NCBI RefSeq assembly: GCF_025263565.1
Contig: NZ_CP079865.1
Coordinates: 2,914,001 to 2,978,000, forward strand
Reading direction: 5' to 3'
Origin: Mycobacterium sp. SMC-8
GTDB lineage: Bacteria; Actinomycetota; Actinomycetes; Mycobacteriales; Mycobacteriaceae
Length of the DNA: 64,000 nucleotides
Position 1 is the stretch's first letter. Every line of letters begins with the position of its first letter. The translations under genes and the position numbers were made by a program. Below are positions 9,477 to 18,716 of this stretch, in pieces. The notes under the pieces were generated by a model, which saw nothing but the letters and a program-made list of their open reading frames with translations, was not told where the DNA came from and did no database searches.

Positions 9477-10506
9477 CCAGCTGCGCCGCGAACCCCCCCA
9501 CCCGCTCAATGAACCGGTCGAAGAAGGCCGCCGGATCGACCTCGACGCCGATGAGCGCGTTGGGTTCGCGGCCCCAGTGGCGGCTCCAGTCCGCGATCGT
9601 CATGCCGCGCGTCAGCGTGCCCGTCAGCTCGACGTCCACCGGTGCGGGCCGGTAGGACACCAGCGCGGTGTCCAGCGCGACGGCGGCGGCCAGCGGGTCG
9701 TGCAGGTGCGCGAGGTACCCCTCGCCCTGGTCGTGATGGAACTCGAAGTAGAACCGCATCGCGTCTTCGAGCACCCGGATCAGCGGATTGGAGGCCGTCG
9801 ACGCGGTGCCACGGGGATCACTCACCGACATCGGGGTTGACGTCGACCCGGCGGCCTCGGCCAAGCGGCTCAACAACTGTGGGGTCATCGCGGCGTGCTC
9901 GGTCAGGTTGAGTCCCAACATGATCGGAAGGTGCTCGGCCCCCGCGCCGTTCCACGCCGCGAACACCTCGGCCGCCGACTCCGGGTCGACGCTGACGTTC
10001 CATTCGGCCACCGGGGTGGTGTTGCCCCGGTAGTCGAACGCGCCACCCATGATCACCAGCCGGCCCAGCAGTCGCGGCAGCGCGGGTTCGGCGCGCAGCG
10101 CCAGCGCCAGGTTGGTCAGCGGTCCGGTCGCGATGCCGATCAGCTCGCCCGCGTGGGCGCGGGCGGCGCGCACCCACGCTTCGGCAGCGTCGTAGTCGGT
10201 GAGTCGGCTTGTCGGAGAAGGCATCTGCACATACCCGAGACCCTGGGGACCGTGTGTGTCCTCGGCGGTGCGCAGCGGCGCCACCAACGGGACCTCCGAT
10301 CCCCGCGACACCGGCACGCCGGTGACCCCGCACAGCTCGAGCAACGCCAGATTGTTGCGGCATACGGCGTCCACCCCGACGTTCCCCGCGGTGGAGGCGA
10401 TTCCGACGAGTTCGGCCTCGGGGCTGGCGAACAGGTACACCAGTGCCATCGCGTCGTCGACCCCGGTGTCGACGTCGACGAAGACCGGGCGGCGTGTCCC
10501 GCTCAC
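9457..10506 (-). CDS. iunH: Inosine/uridine-preferring nucleoside hydrolase
   Basis: A 349-residue enzyme that cleaves the N-glycosidic bond of ribonucleosides to base plus ribose, for salvage. The Ca-binding signature DVDTGVDDAMAL is at residues 11-22. Further family motifs are TAGNVGVD, IATGPLTNLALAL, IMGGAF and EWNVSVDPESA. Start GTG 10506 overlaps the stop of the upstream reductase by four bases (GTGA), so they form one operon. It converges on imuB with an 83-base gap. The preferred base cannot be told from the sequence. Confidence 0.93.
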   Translation of the reverse strand: MSGTRRPVFVDVDTGVDDAMALVYLFASPEAELVGIASTAGNVGVDAVCRNNLALLELCGVTGVPVSRGSEVPLVAPLRTAEDTHGPQGLGYVQMPSPTSRLTDYDAAEAWVRAARAHAGELIGIATGPLTNLALALRAEPALPRLLGRLVIMGGAFDYRGNTTPVAEWNVSVDPESAAEVFAAWNGAGAEHLPIMLGLNLTEHAAMTPQLLSRLAEAAGSTSTPMSVSDPRGTASTASNPLIRVLEDAMRFYFEFHHDQGEGYLAHLHDPLAAAVALDTALVSYRPAPVDVELTGTLTRGMTIADWSRHWGREPNALIGVEVDPAAFFDRFIERVGGFAAQLAGVSRR

Positions 10507-12437
10507 CAGTGCAGGCCGGGCATCAGTCGGGCGGCCCGCTTGACCGGGCGGGGTACCCGCAACGCCGGCACCGGCCGGCTCGGCCGCTGGGGTCTGCGGA
10601 CCGGTGACCGTCTCGGGGGCGCAGGGTCCGGCGAGATGCCGCGTGCCGCAGCGGAGTCCGGGAACCCGAGATACAGCTGGTGCAGCACGCGCCGGGACAG
10701 CTTCGGGGTGAAGTACATCCCGATGTCGGCCAGGGTGCCGATCGGGGTGTCGATCCGCGTGGGCTTGTCCACCAGGGCCCGCACCACCATCGCGGCGGCG
10801 TGCTCGGCGGAGATGGCCGGCGCCGGGTTGAGCCGGCCCGACGGCGCGATCATCGGTGTCTTCACCAGCGGCATGTGGATGTTGGTGAACGTGATGTGGT
10901 CCGAGAGCGTCTCGGTCCCCACCACGTCAGCGAACGCATCGAGCGCCGCCTTGGACGGAATGTAGGCGCTGTACCGGGGGTTGTGGGCCTGCGCGCCGGC
11001 GCTGGAGACGTTGACGACATGACCGAACCGCCGTTGCTGCCAGTGCGGCAGCAGCGCCAGCACCATGCGCACCGCTCCGAAGTAGTTGACCGCCATCACC
11101 CGTTCATAGTCGTGCAGACGGTCGGTGGACGCCATGACCGAACGTCGGATCGAGCGGCCCGCGTTGTTGACCAGGTAGTCGACATGTCCGAACCTGCCGA
11201 GGATGTCCTTGATCGTGTGCTCGACGGCCGCGGAGTCGGTGACGTCACAGGTGAACGCGTGCGCGTCGCCGCCGGTGGCGCGGATCTCGGCGACCAGCTC
11301 GTCGAGCGCCTCGGCGTCGCGCGCCAACGCGAACACCGTCGCGCCCCGGGCGGCCACCGCGATCGCCGAAGCACGGCCGATCCCGCTCGAGGCGCCGGTG
11401 ATGATCACATGCCTGCCGACCAACGGCCCGGCCGGATCGTCCCGGCGGGCCCGGTCGGGGTTGAGGTGCTGCGCCCAGTACCGCCACAGCTGCGGGGCGT
11501 ACGTCGCGAACGCCGGCACGGTGATCCCGCTCCCGCGCAGTGCCTCGGCGGTGTGTTCGGAGGTGAACGTCGCCACCGGCGCGACGGGATCGAGTGCCGC
11601 GACGGGAATGCCGAGTTGGGTGGCGGCCATGTCGCGCAGGACCTTCGCCGGTCCGCTCACATGCCGCAACGGTGCGGTGACCGCCCGGGGCAGCGACCCG
11701 ACCAGCGGCGGAAGGCCCGCCGCCGCAGCGACGCCGCGATAGATCCCGCGCAGACTCGTCGTCGCCGGCGCCGTCAGGTGAAAGGTCTGGCCGTCGCGCC
11801 CGTCGAGACGTATCAGCGCGACGAGCGCGTCGACGACGAAATCGACCGGCACGAGGTTGGTGCGGCCGACGTCGGGCAGCACCACCGGCGTGAACTTCGG
11901 AAGTGCCGCGAGCGCCGACAGGATCCCGAAGACGCGGTAAGGCCCGTTGGCCCTGTCGATCTCGCCGGTGCGGGAATCGCCGACCACCACCCCGGGCCGG
12001 TACACGCGGAACCGCAGTCCTTCGGCCGAGCGCACCAGCAGCTCGGCTTCGAACGCGGCCCGGTGACCGGGCGCCGGCAGGTCCTGGCCGACGTCGAAGT
12101 CGTCCTCGGTGAACGTGCCGCGGAAATCGCCGGCCACCGCGATCGACGACACGTGATGCAGCGTCGCGTCCAGCCGCCGGGCCAGCGCGACCACCGCGCC
12201 GGTGCCGTCGGGGATCGGCGCGCAGTGCACGACGTGGTCGACAGGACCGAGCTCGGCCGCCGGGGCGTCGACCAGGGGTCGGACCCGGTCGTCCCACCGC
12301 CGCGCCAGACGTTCGAACCGGCCAAGCGAGTCTCGGCGCACCAGCACGTGCACCTCGTCGGTGTCGCATTCTTCGAGCAGTCGGCTCACCAGCCGGCTGC
12401 CGATGAACCCGGTACCGCCGGTAACGACATAGCGCAT
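10503..12437 (-). CDS. acrA1: Two-domain reductase (AcrA1-like fatty acyl reductase)
   Basis: A 644-residue protein with two fused Rossmann domains. The N-terminal extended SDR starts MRYVVTGGTGFIGSRL and resembles the fatty acyl-CoA reductase/epimerase group. From about residue 340 a classical SDR follows with GASSGIG, NNAG, NVSSAG and YIPSK. This arrangement is that of mycobacterial AcrA1 (Rv3391), a presumed acyl-CoA reductase in lipid metabolism. Position beside iunH and htdY agrees with that assignment. The C-terminus is proline/arginine-rich and probably unstructured. It is divergent from htdY across 54 bases. Substrate chain length is unknown. Confidence 0.85.
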   Translation of the reverse strand: MRYVVTGGTGFIGSRLVSRLLEECDTDEVHVLVRRDSLGRFERLARRWDDRVRPLVDAPAAELGPVDHVVHCAPIPDGTGAVVALARRLDATLHHVSSIAVAGDFRGTFTEDDFDVGQDLPAPGHRAAFEAELLVRSAEGLRFRVYRPGVVVGDSRTGEIDRANGPYRVFGILSALAALPKFTPVVLPDVGRTNLVPVDFVVDALVALIRLDGRDGQTFHLTAPATTSLRGIYRGVAAAAGLPPLVGSLPRAVTAPLRHVSGPAKVLRDMAATQLGIPVAALDPVAPVATFTSEHTAEALRGSGITVPAFATYAPQLWRYWAQHLNPDRARRDDPAGPLVGRHVIITGASSGIGRASAIAVAARGATVFALARDAEALDELVAEIRATGGDAHAFTCDVTDSAAVEHTIKDILGRFGHVDYLVNNAGRSIRRSVMASTDRLHDYERVMAVNYFGAVRMVLALLPHWQQRRFGHVVNVSSAGAQAHNPRYSAYIPSKAALDAFADVVGTETLSDHITFTNIHMPLVKTPMIAPSGRLNPAPAISAEHAAAMVVRALVDKPTRIDTPIGTLADIGMYFTPKLSRRVLHQLYLGFPDSAAARGISPDPAPPRRSPVRRPQRPSRPVPALRVPRPVKRAARLMPGLHW

Positions 12438-12491
12438 CCAGACATGCTCACCTCCGGCCGTCGCGACGTCAACACCGGCTACTCTCTGGCC

Positions 12492-13358
12492 ATGCCGCTC
12501 GATCCCGACGCCATCGGCGCGACGACGCCACCGCAACCGTTCACCTGGACCGATCGGGACACGCTGCTGTACGCCCTCGGTGTCGGAGCGGGTGTCGACG
12601 ATCTCGCGTTCACCACCGAGAACAGCCACGACATCGAGCAGCAGGTGCTTCCGACCTATGCGGTGATCGCGTGCTCGCCGTTCGCGGCCGCCGCCATGAT
12701 CGGCTCGTTCGACTTCAGCCGGTTGCTGCACGGATCGCAGAGCGTCCGGGTGTTCACGCCGCTGCCCGCGGCCGGCAGGCTCAGCGTGGTCTGCGAGGTG
12801 GCCGACATCCAGGACAAGGGTGAGGGCAAGAACGCCGTCGTGATGCTCAAGGCGACCGGCAGCGACCCGGACACGGGTCAGGCCGTCGCTGAGACGTTGA
12901 CCACGCTGGTGATCCGCGGCGAGGGCGGCTTCGGTGGCCGGCCCGGCCGGCGCCCGCCGGCGCCCGAGATCCCCGAGCGCGAACCCGACGCCCGGGTCGC
13001 GCTGCCCACCCGGCAGGACCAGGCGCTGATCTACCGGCTCTCCGGTGACCGCAACCCGCTGCACAGCGATCCGTGGTTCGCCGCCCTGGCCGGATTCCCG
13101 AAACCGATCCTGCACGGGCTGTGCACCTACGGTGTGGCCGGCCGCGCGCTCGTCGCCGAACTCGGCGGTGGTGACGCGTCGAAGATCACCGCGATCGCGG
13201 CGCGGTTCACCTCACCGGTCTTCCCTGGGGACGCGCTGACGACGTCGATCTGGCGCGTCGGCGAGGGCCGGGCGGTGTACCGCACCGAAGCGGCCAGTCC
13301 GGACGGATCCGATCCGCGGCCGGTACTCGAGGACGGAGAGGTGGAGTTCACCGCCTGA
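12492..13358 (+). CDS. htdY: 3-hydroxyacyl-thioester dehydratase (HtdY-like, MaoC fold)
   Basis: A 288-residue double hot-dog protein. The C-terminal half holds the hydratase-2 motif (YRLSGDRNPLHSDP then GFPKPILHGLCTYG) with the catalytic Asp and His. The N-terminal half is the degenerate substrate-binding hot dog. It should interconvert (R)-3-hydroxyacyl and trans-2-enoyl thioesters in fatty-acid metabolism. Start ATG 12492 gives the usual MPLDPDAIG-type N-terminus. The neighbouring divergent acrA1-like gene matches the Rv3389c-Rv3391 order of M. tuberculosis, though genes found between them there are absent here. Confidence 0.9.
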   Translation: MPLDPDAIGATTPPQPFTWTDRDTLLYALGVGAGVDDLAFTTENSHDIEQQVLPTYAVIACSPFAAAAMIGSFDFSRLLHGSQSVRVFTPLPAAGRLSVVCEVADIQDKGEGKNAVVMLKATGSDPDTGQAVAETLTTLVIRGEGGFGGRPGRRPPAPEIPEREPDARVALPTRQDQALIYRLSGDRNPLHSDPWFAALAGFPKPILHGLCTYGVAGRALVAELGGGDASKITAIAARFTSPVFPGDALTTSIWRVGEGRAVYRTEAASPDGSDPRPVLEDGEVEFTA

Positions 13359-13472
13359 GCCCGCTTCGACGGTAGTGGCAAACGCTGGGAAATTGATTTG
13401 CTGGGCTGGTAGCCTTCGCGCAGGGCGGGGCTGGTGTGCTGGACCTTGGACGCTTGCGACGGGGGTGAGCGG

Positions 13473-14633
13473 ATGTTTGACGGTTTGCGGAGTTCGTCCG
13501 CCGCCGGAATAGGTCCTGCGCTGTGGCGCTCCGATCAGTACTACTGGTTTACTGCGGTGCTCGCCGCGCGCGGGCTGCAGACCGTCACGTGCCGGGTCGT
13601 CGCGCTGTGCATCGCGGTGTTGGGGCTGCTTCCCCTGGGCATGACCGCCAGCCGGTTGGGACCGCAAGGTCTGCACCTGCGGATCATCGCGATCGCGATC
13701 GCGGTGGCCTCGTTGGCGATGGCGGCGGTGTGGCTGCGTGACCGATGGCCCTCCAGAGCGCTGTCCCTGACCTGCGTGGTTCTCGGGTCGGTGGCGATCG
13801 GCACGGCCGCGGTGATCGTGGCCAGTCCGCTCGTGGGATTCCTCGGCGCCGCGACCTATGTGGTGCTCACGGTCTTCGTGGTGTGTTTCCACGCCCCTCG
13901 GTTGCTCGTGGTGACCTGGTCGGTCGCCGCGGCGGTGCTCGCGGTGCTGTTCGTGCGGGAGGCGTCGATCGACCTGGCGGTCGCGGTCTGCGCGGTGCTG
14001 GTGGTGGTGCTGCTCAATGTGTTCGTCGCGTTCTCCTGCCGCGCGGTGATCAAGTTGCTGCAGCCCGACGCCCATCACGGGGACATCGAGCAGCTGACCG
14101 GTCTGCTGCACCGCGACGCGTTTTACAGCTCGGTGGCCACGCTGCTGGCGTCGCGCAGCCGCAGCGACGACAAATACCTGGTGGTCGTCGCGGTCAACAT
14201 CGACAGCTTCTCGCTGCTGCTCGGGTTGTCGGGCTCGGGCGGCGGCAACCGGGCGCGGGTCACGGTCGGGCAGGCGCTGCGCGAGACCGTGCGGCACAAC
14301 GCGATCGTCGCGCACGTCTCCGACGACGACTTCCTGATCGCCGACACCTTCACCACCGCCGACGCGTCCCCTCTGGTGGAGCGCATCCGCGGTGCGATCG
14401 CGGCCACCCCGCAGCGGCTGACGGCCAGCATCGGCGTGGTCTGCACCCCGTTGCCGCCCTTGGCCGCCGAACCACCCGACGAGGTCCTCGACAAGCTGAT
14501 CGGGATCGCCACCCAGGCGATCGAGCAGGCCCGGATGGCCGGCGGTAACCAGGTCCGCTACGTGCTGCGCCCCAACCTCGAAGAGGGCAACGGCAACGGC
14601 GACGGCGACGGGTTCGACGGCAAGACCGCCTGA
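13473..14633 (+). CDS. Membrane protein with degenerate GGDEF domain
   Basis: A 386-residue protein. About six hydrophobic segments fill residues 30-195 (for example VVALCIAVLGLLPLGM, ATYVVLTVFVVCF, LVVVLLNVFVAF). They are followed by a diguanylate-cyclase fold. The active-site loop reads HVSDDDFLIAD where active enzymes have GG[D/E]EF, so cyclase activity is doubtful; it may bind a nucleotide or signal through the fold. The C-terminus is a short Gly/Asn/Asp run. ATG 13473 has a purine-rich site ahead of it; an upstream in-frame ATG at 13434 is less likely. The stop is 32 bases before the dnaE2 start and precedes the dnaE2 LexA box. Confidence 0.8.
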   Translation: MFDGLRSSSAAGIGPALWRSDQYYWFTAVLAARGLQTVTCRVVALCIAVLGLLPLGMTASRLGPQGLHLRIIAIAIAVASLAMAAVWLRDRWPSRALSLTCVVLGSVAIGTAAVIVASPLVGFLGAATYVVLTVFVVCFHAPRLLVVTWSVAAAVLAVLFVREASIDLAVAVCAVLVVVLLNVFVAFSCRAVIKLLQPDAHHGDIEQLTGLLHRDAFYSSVATLLASRSRSDDKYLVVVAVNIDSFSLLLGLSGSGGGNRARVTVGQALRETVRHNAIVAHVSDDDFLIADTFTTADASPLVERIRGAIAATPQRLTASIGVVCTPLPPLAAEPPDEVLDKLIGIATQAIEQARMAGGNQVRYVLRPNLEEGNGNGDGDGFDGKTA

Positions 14634-14637
14634 CCTG

Positions 14638-14653
14638 TCGAACGTCTGTTCGA
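14638..14653 (+). promoter_or_regulatory. LexA (SOS) box of dnaE2
   Basis: TCGAAC-GTCT-GTTCGA is a perfect mycobacterial LexA site. It lies 12 bases before the dnaE2 GTG start. Confidence 0.95.
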
Positions 14654-14665
14654 TACACTGGCCGG

Positions 14666-17600
14666 GTGGGTTGGCATACCGGACCGCCGAGTTGGGGCGA
14701 GATGCAGCGCGTGCTGGACGGCAAGCCGCGCCGCGCCGGCTGGCCTATCGACGCCCAGATCGGCGACGGTGGCGACAGCCCGGCCTGGTCGCGCAAACGG
14801 GGACAGTACGAAGCGCCCGAGCTGGCCCGGCCCGGCGCCTCGCTGCCCTACGCCGAACTGCACGCCCACTCCGCCTACAGCTTTCTCGACGGTGCCAGCA
14901 CGCCCGAGGAACTCGTCGAGGAGGCGGCCCGGCTGGATCTGCGGGCGATCGCGCTGACCGACCACGACGGGCTCTACGGCGTGGTGCGGTTCGCCGAGGC
15001 GGCCAGGGAACTCGACGTGGCCACCGTGTTCGGCGCCGAGCTGTCGCTGGGCGGGGGCACCCGCACCGACGTCCCGGATCCGCCGGGCCCGCACCTGCTG
15101 GTGCTGGCGCGCGGGCCGGAGGGGTACCGGCGGTTGTCGCGACAGCTGGCCGCGGCGCATCTGGCCGGTGGGGAGAAAGGGGTGCTGCGCTACGACTACG
15201 ACGCGCTCACCGAAGCCGCGGGAGGACACTGGCAGATCCTCACCGGGTGCCGCAAAGGGCACGTGCGCCGGGCGCTTGCCGTCGGCGGGCCGGAAGCGGC
15301 CGAGGCCGCGCTCGCCGATCTGGTCGACCGGTTCGGTGCCGGCCGGGTCACCGTCGAGCTCACCCACCACGGTCACCCGCTCGACGACGAACGCAACGCG
15401 GCGCTGGCCGCGCTGGCCCCCCGGTTCGGCGTGGGTGTCGTCGCCACCACCGCCGCCCACTTCGCCGAACCGTCGCGGGGCCGGCTCGCGATGGCGATGG
15501 GAGCGATCCGGGCCCGCCACTCCATTGACGAGGCCGCGGGCTACCTTGCGCCCCTGGGTGGTTCGCACCTGCGCTCCGGTGAGGAGATGGCGCGGATGTT
15601 CGCCCACTGCCCCGAGGTGGTGACGGCGGCCGCCGAGCTCGGCGAGCAGTGCGCGTTCGGTCTGGCGTTGATCGCCCCGCAGCTGCCGCCGTTCGACGTG
15701 CCCGCCGGGCACACCGAGAACAGTTGGTTGCGGCATCTGGTGATGCAGGGCGCCCGTGAGCGCTACGGCCCGCCTGAGCGGGCCCCCCGGGCGTACGCGC
15801 AGATCGAGCGCGAGCTCGCGGTCATCGAGCAGCTGAACTTTCCCGGCTACTTCCTGGTGGTGCACGACATCACCCGGTTCTGCCGGGAGAACGACATCCT
15901 GTCCCAGGGTCGCGGATCGGCGGCCAACTCCGCGGTCTGCTATGCGCTCAAGGTCACCAACGTCGACCCGATCGCCAACGACCTGCTGTTCGAACGCTTC
16001 CTGTCCCCGGCCCGGGACGGACCACCCGACATCGACATCGACATCGAATCCGACCTGCGCGAGAACGCCATCCAGTACGTCTATCAACGCTACGGGCGCG
16101 AGTATGCCGCGCAGGTGGCCAATGTGATCACCTACCGCGGTCGCAGCGCGGTGCGGGACATGGCCCGCGCACTCGGGTTCTCGCAGGGTCAGCAGGACGC
16201 GTGGAGCAAGCAGTTCAGCCAGTGGGGCAACCTGTCCGACGCCGCCCACACCGACGATATCCCCGAGCCCGTGATCGATCTGGCCAAGCAGATCTCCAAC
16301 CTGCCCCGGCACATGGGCATCCACTCCGGCGGCATGGTGATCTGCGACCGCCCGATTGCCGACGTGTGCCCGGTCGAATGGGCGCGGATGGAAAACCGCA
16401 GCGTTCTGCAGTGGGACAAAGACGATTGTGCGGCAATCGGTTTGGTGAAATTCGACCTGCTGGGCCTCGGTATGCTCTCGGCGCTGCACTACGCCATCGA
16501 CCTGGTCGCCGAGCACAAGGGTATCGAGGTCGATCTGGCCAAGCTGGACCTGTCCGAGCCGGCCGTCTACGAGATGCTGCAGCGTGCGGACTCGGTCGGG
16601 GTGTTCCAGGTCGAGTCACGGGCCCAGATGGCCACGCTGCCGCGGCTCAAGCCGCGGATGTTCTACGACCTGGTGGTCGAGGTGGCCCTGATCCGGCCCG
16701 GGCCGATCCAGGGCGGTTCGGTGCACCCGTACATCAAGCGGCGCAACGGGCAGGAGGCGGTCACCTACGACCATCCGTCGATGGAGTCTGCTCTGCGAAA
16801 GACGTTGGGCGTGCCGCTGTTCCAGGAACAGTTGATGCAGCTGGCGGTCGACTGCGCCGGGTTCTCCCCGGCCGAGGCCGACCAGCTGCGCCGTGCGATG
16901 GGCTCCAAACGTTCGACGGAGAAGATGCGCCGGCTGCGTGGGCGCTTCTTCGACGGCATGGCCGCCAAACACGGTATCACCGGCGAGGTGGCCCAGCGGA
17001 TCTACGAGAAGCTGGAGGCATTCGCCAATTTCGGTTTCCCGGAAAGTCATTCGCTGAGCTTCGCGTCGCTGGTGTTCTACTCGTCGTGGTTCAAGCTGCA
17101 TCATCCCGCGGCGTTCTGCGCGGCGCTGCTGCGCGCACAGCCGATGGGTTTCTATTCACCGCAGACCCTGGTCGCCGACGCACGCCGGCACGGCGTCGTC
17201 GTGCACGGGCCCGACGTGAACGCGAGCCTCGCGCACGCCACACTGGAGAACCACGGGCTGGACGTCCGGCTGGGGCTGGGCAGTGTGCGCCACATCGGTG
17301 ACGAGCTGGCCCAGAAGGTCGTCGAGGAGCGGAAAGCACACGGGCCCTTCACTTCTCTGACCGATCTGACCCGGCGGGTGCAGCTGTCGGTGCCGCAGAC
17401 CGAGGCGCTGGCCACCGCGGGCGCGCTGGGCTGCTTCGGGATCACCCGGCGCGAAGGCCTGTGGGCCGCGGGTGCGGCGGCCACCGAACGCCCGGACCGG
17501 CTGCCCGGGGTCGGGTCGGCGTCACACGTGCCGTCACTGCCGGGCATGTCCGCACTGGAACTGACCGCCGCGGACGTGTGGGCCACCGGGGTGTCGCCGG

Positions 17601-17959
17601 ATCGCTATCCGACCGAGTTCCTCCGCGAGGATCTGGAGGCGATGGGGGTGGTCCCGGCCGATCAGCTGCTGTCGGTGCCCGACGGCACCCGGGTGCTGGT
17701 GGCCGGGGCGGTCACCCACCGGCAGCGTCCCGCCACCGCGCAGGGGGTGACGTTCATGAACCTGGAGGACGAGACCGGTATGGTCAATGTGCTGTGCTCG
17801 CAAGGAGTTTGGGCGCGCCACCGTAAGCTGGCGCAGACGGCGTCGGCGCTGGTGGTGCGCGGCATCGTGCAGAACGCCACCGGGGCCGTCACCGTGGTCG
17901 CGGACCGGATGGGCAAGCTCAGTCTGCGGGTGGCGTCGAAGTCCCGCGACTTCCGCTAG
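14666..17959 (+). CDS. dnaE2: Error-prone DNA polymerase III alpha subunit DnaE2
   Basis: A 1097-residue C-family polymerase that performs mutagenic gap filling with ImuA' and ImuB after damage. It has an N-terminal PHP domain (ELHAHSAYSFLDGA, LTDHDGLYG) and a palm with the catalytic PDIDIDIE motif near residue 455. The fingers/tau-binding region and a C-terminal OB fold (VTFMNLEDETGMVNV) follow. Length and motifs fit DnaE2 rather than replicative DnaE1 (about 1180). GTG 14666 is set by the upstream LexA box. A dispersed palindrome starts nine bases after the stop. Confidence 0.97.
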   Translation: MGWHTGPPSWGEMQRVLDGKPRRAGWPIDAQIGDGGDSPAWSRKRGQYEAPELARPGASLPYAELHAHSAYSFLDGASTPEELVEEAARLDLRAIALTDHDGLYGVVRFAEAARELDVATVFGAELSLGGGTRTDVPDPPGPHLLVLARGPEGYRRLSRQLAAAHLAGGEKGVLRYDYDALTEAAGGHWQILTGCRKGHVRRALAVGGPEAAEAALADLVDRFGAGRVTVELTHHGHPLDDERNAALAALAPRFGVGVVATTAAHFAEPSRGRLAMAMGAIRARHSIDEAAGYLAPLGGSHLRSGEEMARMFAHCPEVVTAAAELGEQCAFGLALIAPQLPPFDVPAGHTENSWLRHLVMQGARERYGPPERAPRAYAQIERELAVIEQLNFPGYFLVVHDITRFCRENDILSQGRGSAANSAVCYALKVTNVDPIANDLLFERFLSPARDGPPDIDIDIESDLRENAIQYVYQRYGREYAAQVANVITYRGRSAVRDMARALGFSQGQQDAWSKQFSQWGNLSDAAHTDDIPEPVIDLAKQISNLPRHMGIHSGGMVICDRPIADVCPVEWARMENRSVLQWDKDDCAAIGLVKFDLLGLGMLSALHYAIDLVAEHKGIEVDLAKLDLSEPAVYEMLQRADSVGVFQVESRAQMATLPRLKPRMFYDLVVEVALIRPGPIQGGSVHPYIKRRNGQEAVTYDHPSMESALRKTLGVPLFQEQLMQLAVDCAGFSPAEADQLRRAMGSKRSTEKMRRLRGRFFDGMAAKHGITGEVAQRIYEKLEAFANFGFPESHSLSFASLVFYSSWFKLHHPAAFCAALLRAQPMGFYSPQTLVADARRHGVVVHGPDVNASLAHATLENHGLDVRLGLGSVRHIGDELAQKVVEERKAHGPFTSLTDLTRRVQLSVPQTEALATAGALGCFGITRREGLWAAGAAATERPDRLPGVGSASHVPSLPGMSALELTAADVWATGVSPDRYPTEFLREDLEAMGVVPADQLLSVPDGTRVLVAGAVTHRQRPATAQGVTFMNLEDETGMVNVLCSQGVWARHRKLAQTASALVVRGIVQNATGAVTVVADRMGKLSLRVASKSRDFR

Positions 17960-17968
17960 GCAACCACT

Positions 17969-18032
17969 CCGCCGAAATCGCATTCCACGCGGCCTTTTCG
18001 CGAAACGACCGCGTGGAATGCAATTTCGGCGG
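17969..18032. repeat. Dispersed palindrome, copy 1 (behind dnaE2)
   Basis: Arms 17969-17992 and 18009-18032 (24 bases, one mismatch) flank a 16-base loop that itself contains TTTCGCGAAA. The core GAAATCGCATTCCACG is shared with the copies at 59075 and 60187. It lies 9 bases after the dnaE2 stop and 37 before the nitroreductase start. There is no T-run. It is probably a transcription terminator derived from a repeated palindromic unit. Confidence 0.85.
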
Positions 18033-18069
18033 AAACGGAAACGGAAACGGGAACGGTAGGCTCGGCGCA

Positions 18070-18711
18070 ATGACGCTCAATCTCTCCGCCGACGACGTTC
18101 TGACCACCACCCGTTCGGTGCGCAAGCGGCTGGATTTCGACAGGCCGGTGCCGCGCGAGGTGCTGATGGAATGCCTGGACATCGCCCTGCAGGCGCCGAC
18201 CGGTTCCAACAACCAGGGCTGGCAGTGGGTGTTCGTCGAGGACCCGGAGAAGAAGAAGGCACTCGCCGAGATTTACCGGACCAACGCCACGCCGTACCTG
18301 AACACCCCGAAGCCCTCGCAGGGCGACATGCGCGACGAACAGCGGCCGCGCGTGGAGGATTCGGCGAGGTACCTCAACGAGCACCTCGACAAGGCCCCGG
18401 TCATGTTGATCCCGGTCCTGGAAGGCAAACCGCAGGACGCGGTGTCGGGGGCCAGCGCAGGCTACTGGGGCTCGTTGCTGCCCGCGGTGTGGAGTTTCAT
18501 GCTGGCCCTGCGCTCGCGCGGCCTGGGCTCGGCGTGGACGACGCTGCACCTGCTCGGTGACGGCGAGCGGCAGGCCGCCGAGGTTCTCGGGATTCCGTTC
18601 CACAACTACAGCCAGGCGGGGCTGTTCCCGATCGCCTACACCAAGGGCACCGACTTCAAGAAGGCCAAGCGGCTGCCCGCCGAGCAGGTCACCCACTGGG
18701 ACACCTGGTAG
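18070..18711 (+). CDS. Nitroreductase family FMN oxidoreductase
   Basis: A 213-residue NADPH:FMN nitroreductase-type protein. It has the FMN-binding Arg/Ser start (TTTRSVRKRLDFDRPVP), APTGSNNQGWQWVFV, and the C-terminal GLGSAWTTLHL segment. The family reduces nitroaromatics or quinones, or splits flavins; the substrate is unknown. Start ATG 18070 follows a run of GGAAAC repeats (18031-18055). The gene order dnaE2-nitroreductase-TrmL matches M. tuberculosis Rv3370c-Rv3366. It is convergent with trmL, with five bases between the stops. Confidence 0.9.
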   Translation: MTLNLSADDVLTTTRSVRKRLDFDRPVPREVLMECLDIALQAPTGSNNQGWQWVFVEDPEKKKALAEIYRTNATPYLNTPKPSQGDMRDEQRPRVEDSARYLNEHLDKAPVMLIPVLEGKPQDAVSGASAGYWGSLLPAVWSFMLALRSRGLGSAWTTLHLLGDGERQAAEVLGIPFHNYSQAGLFPIAYTKGTDFKKAKRLPAEQVTHWDTW

Positions 18712-18716
18712 CGGTC

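Noticed and set aside
14558..16516. 652-codon minus-strand frame opposite dnaE2
   Set aside because: Antisense shadow of a well-defined polymerase gene.
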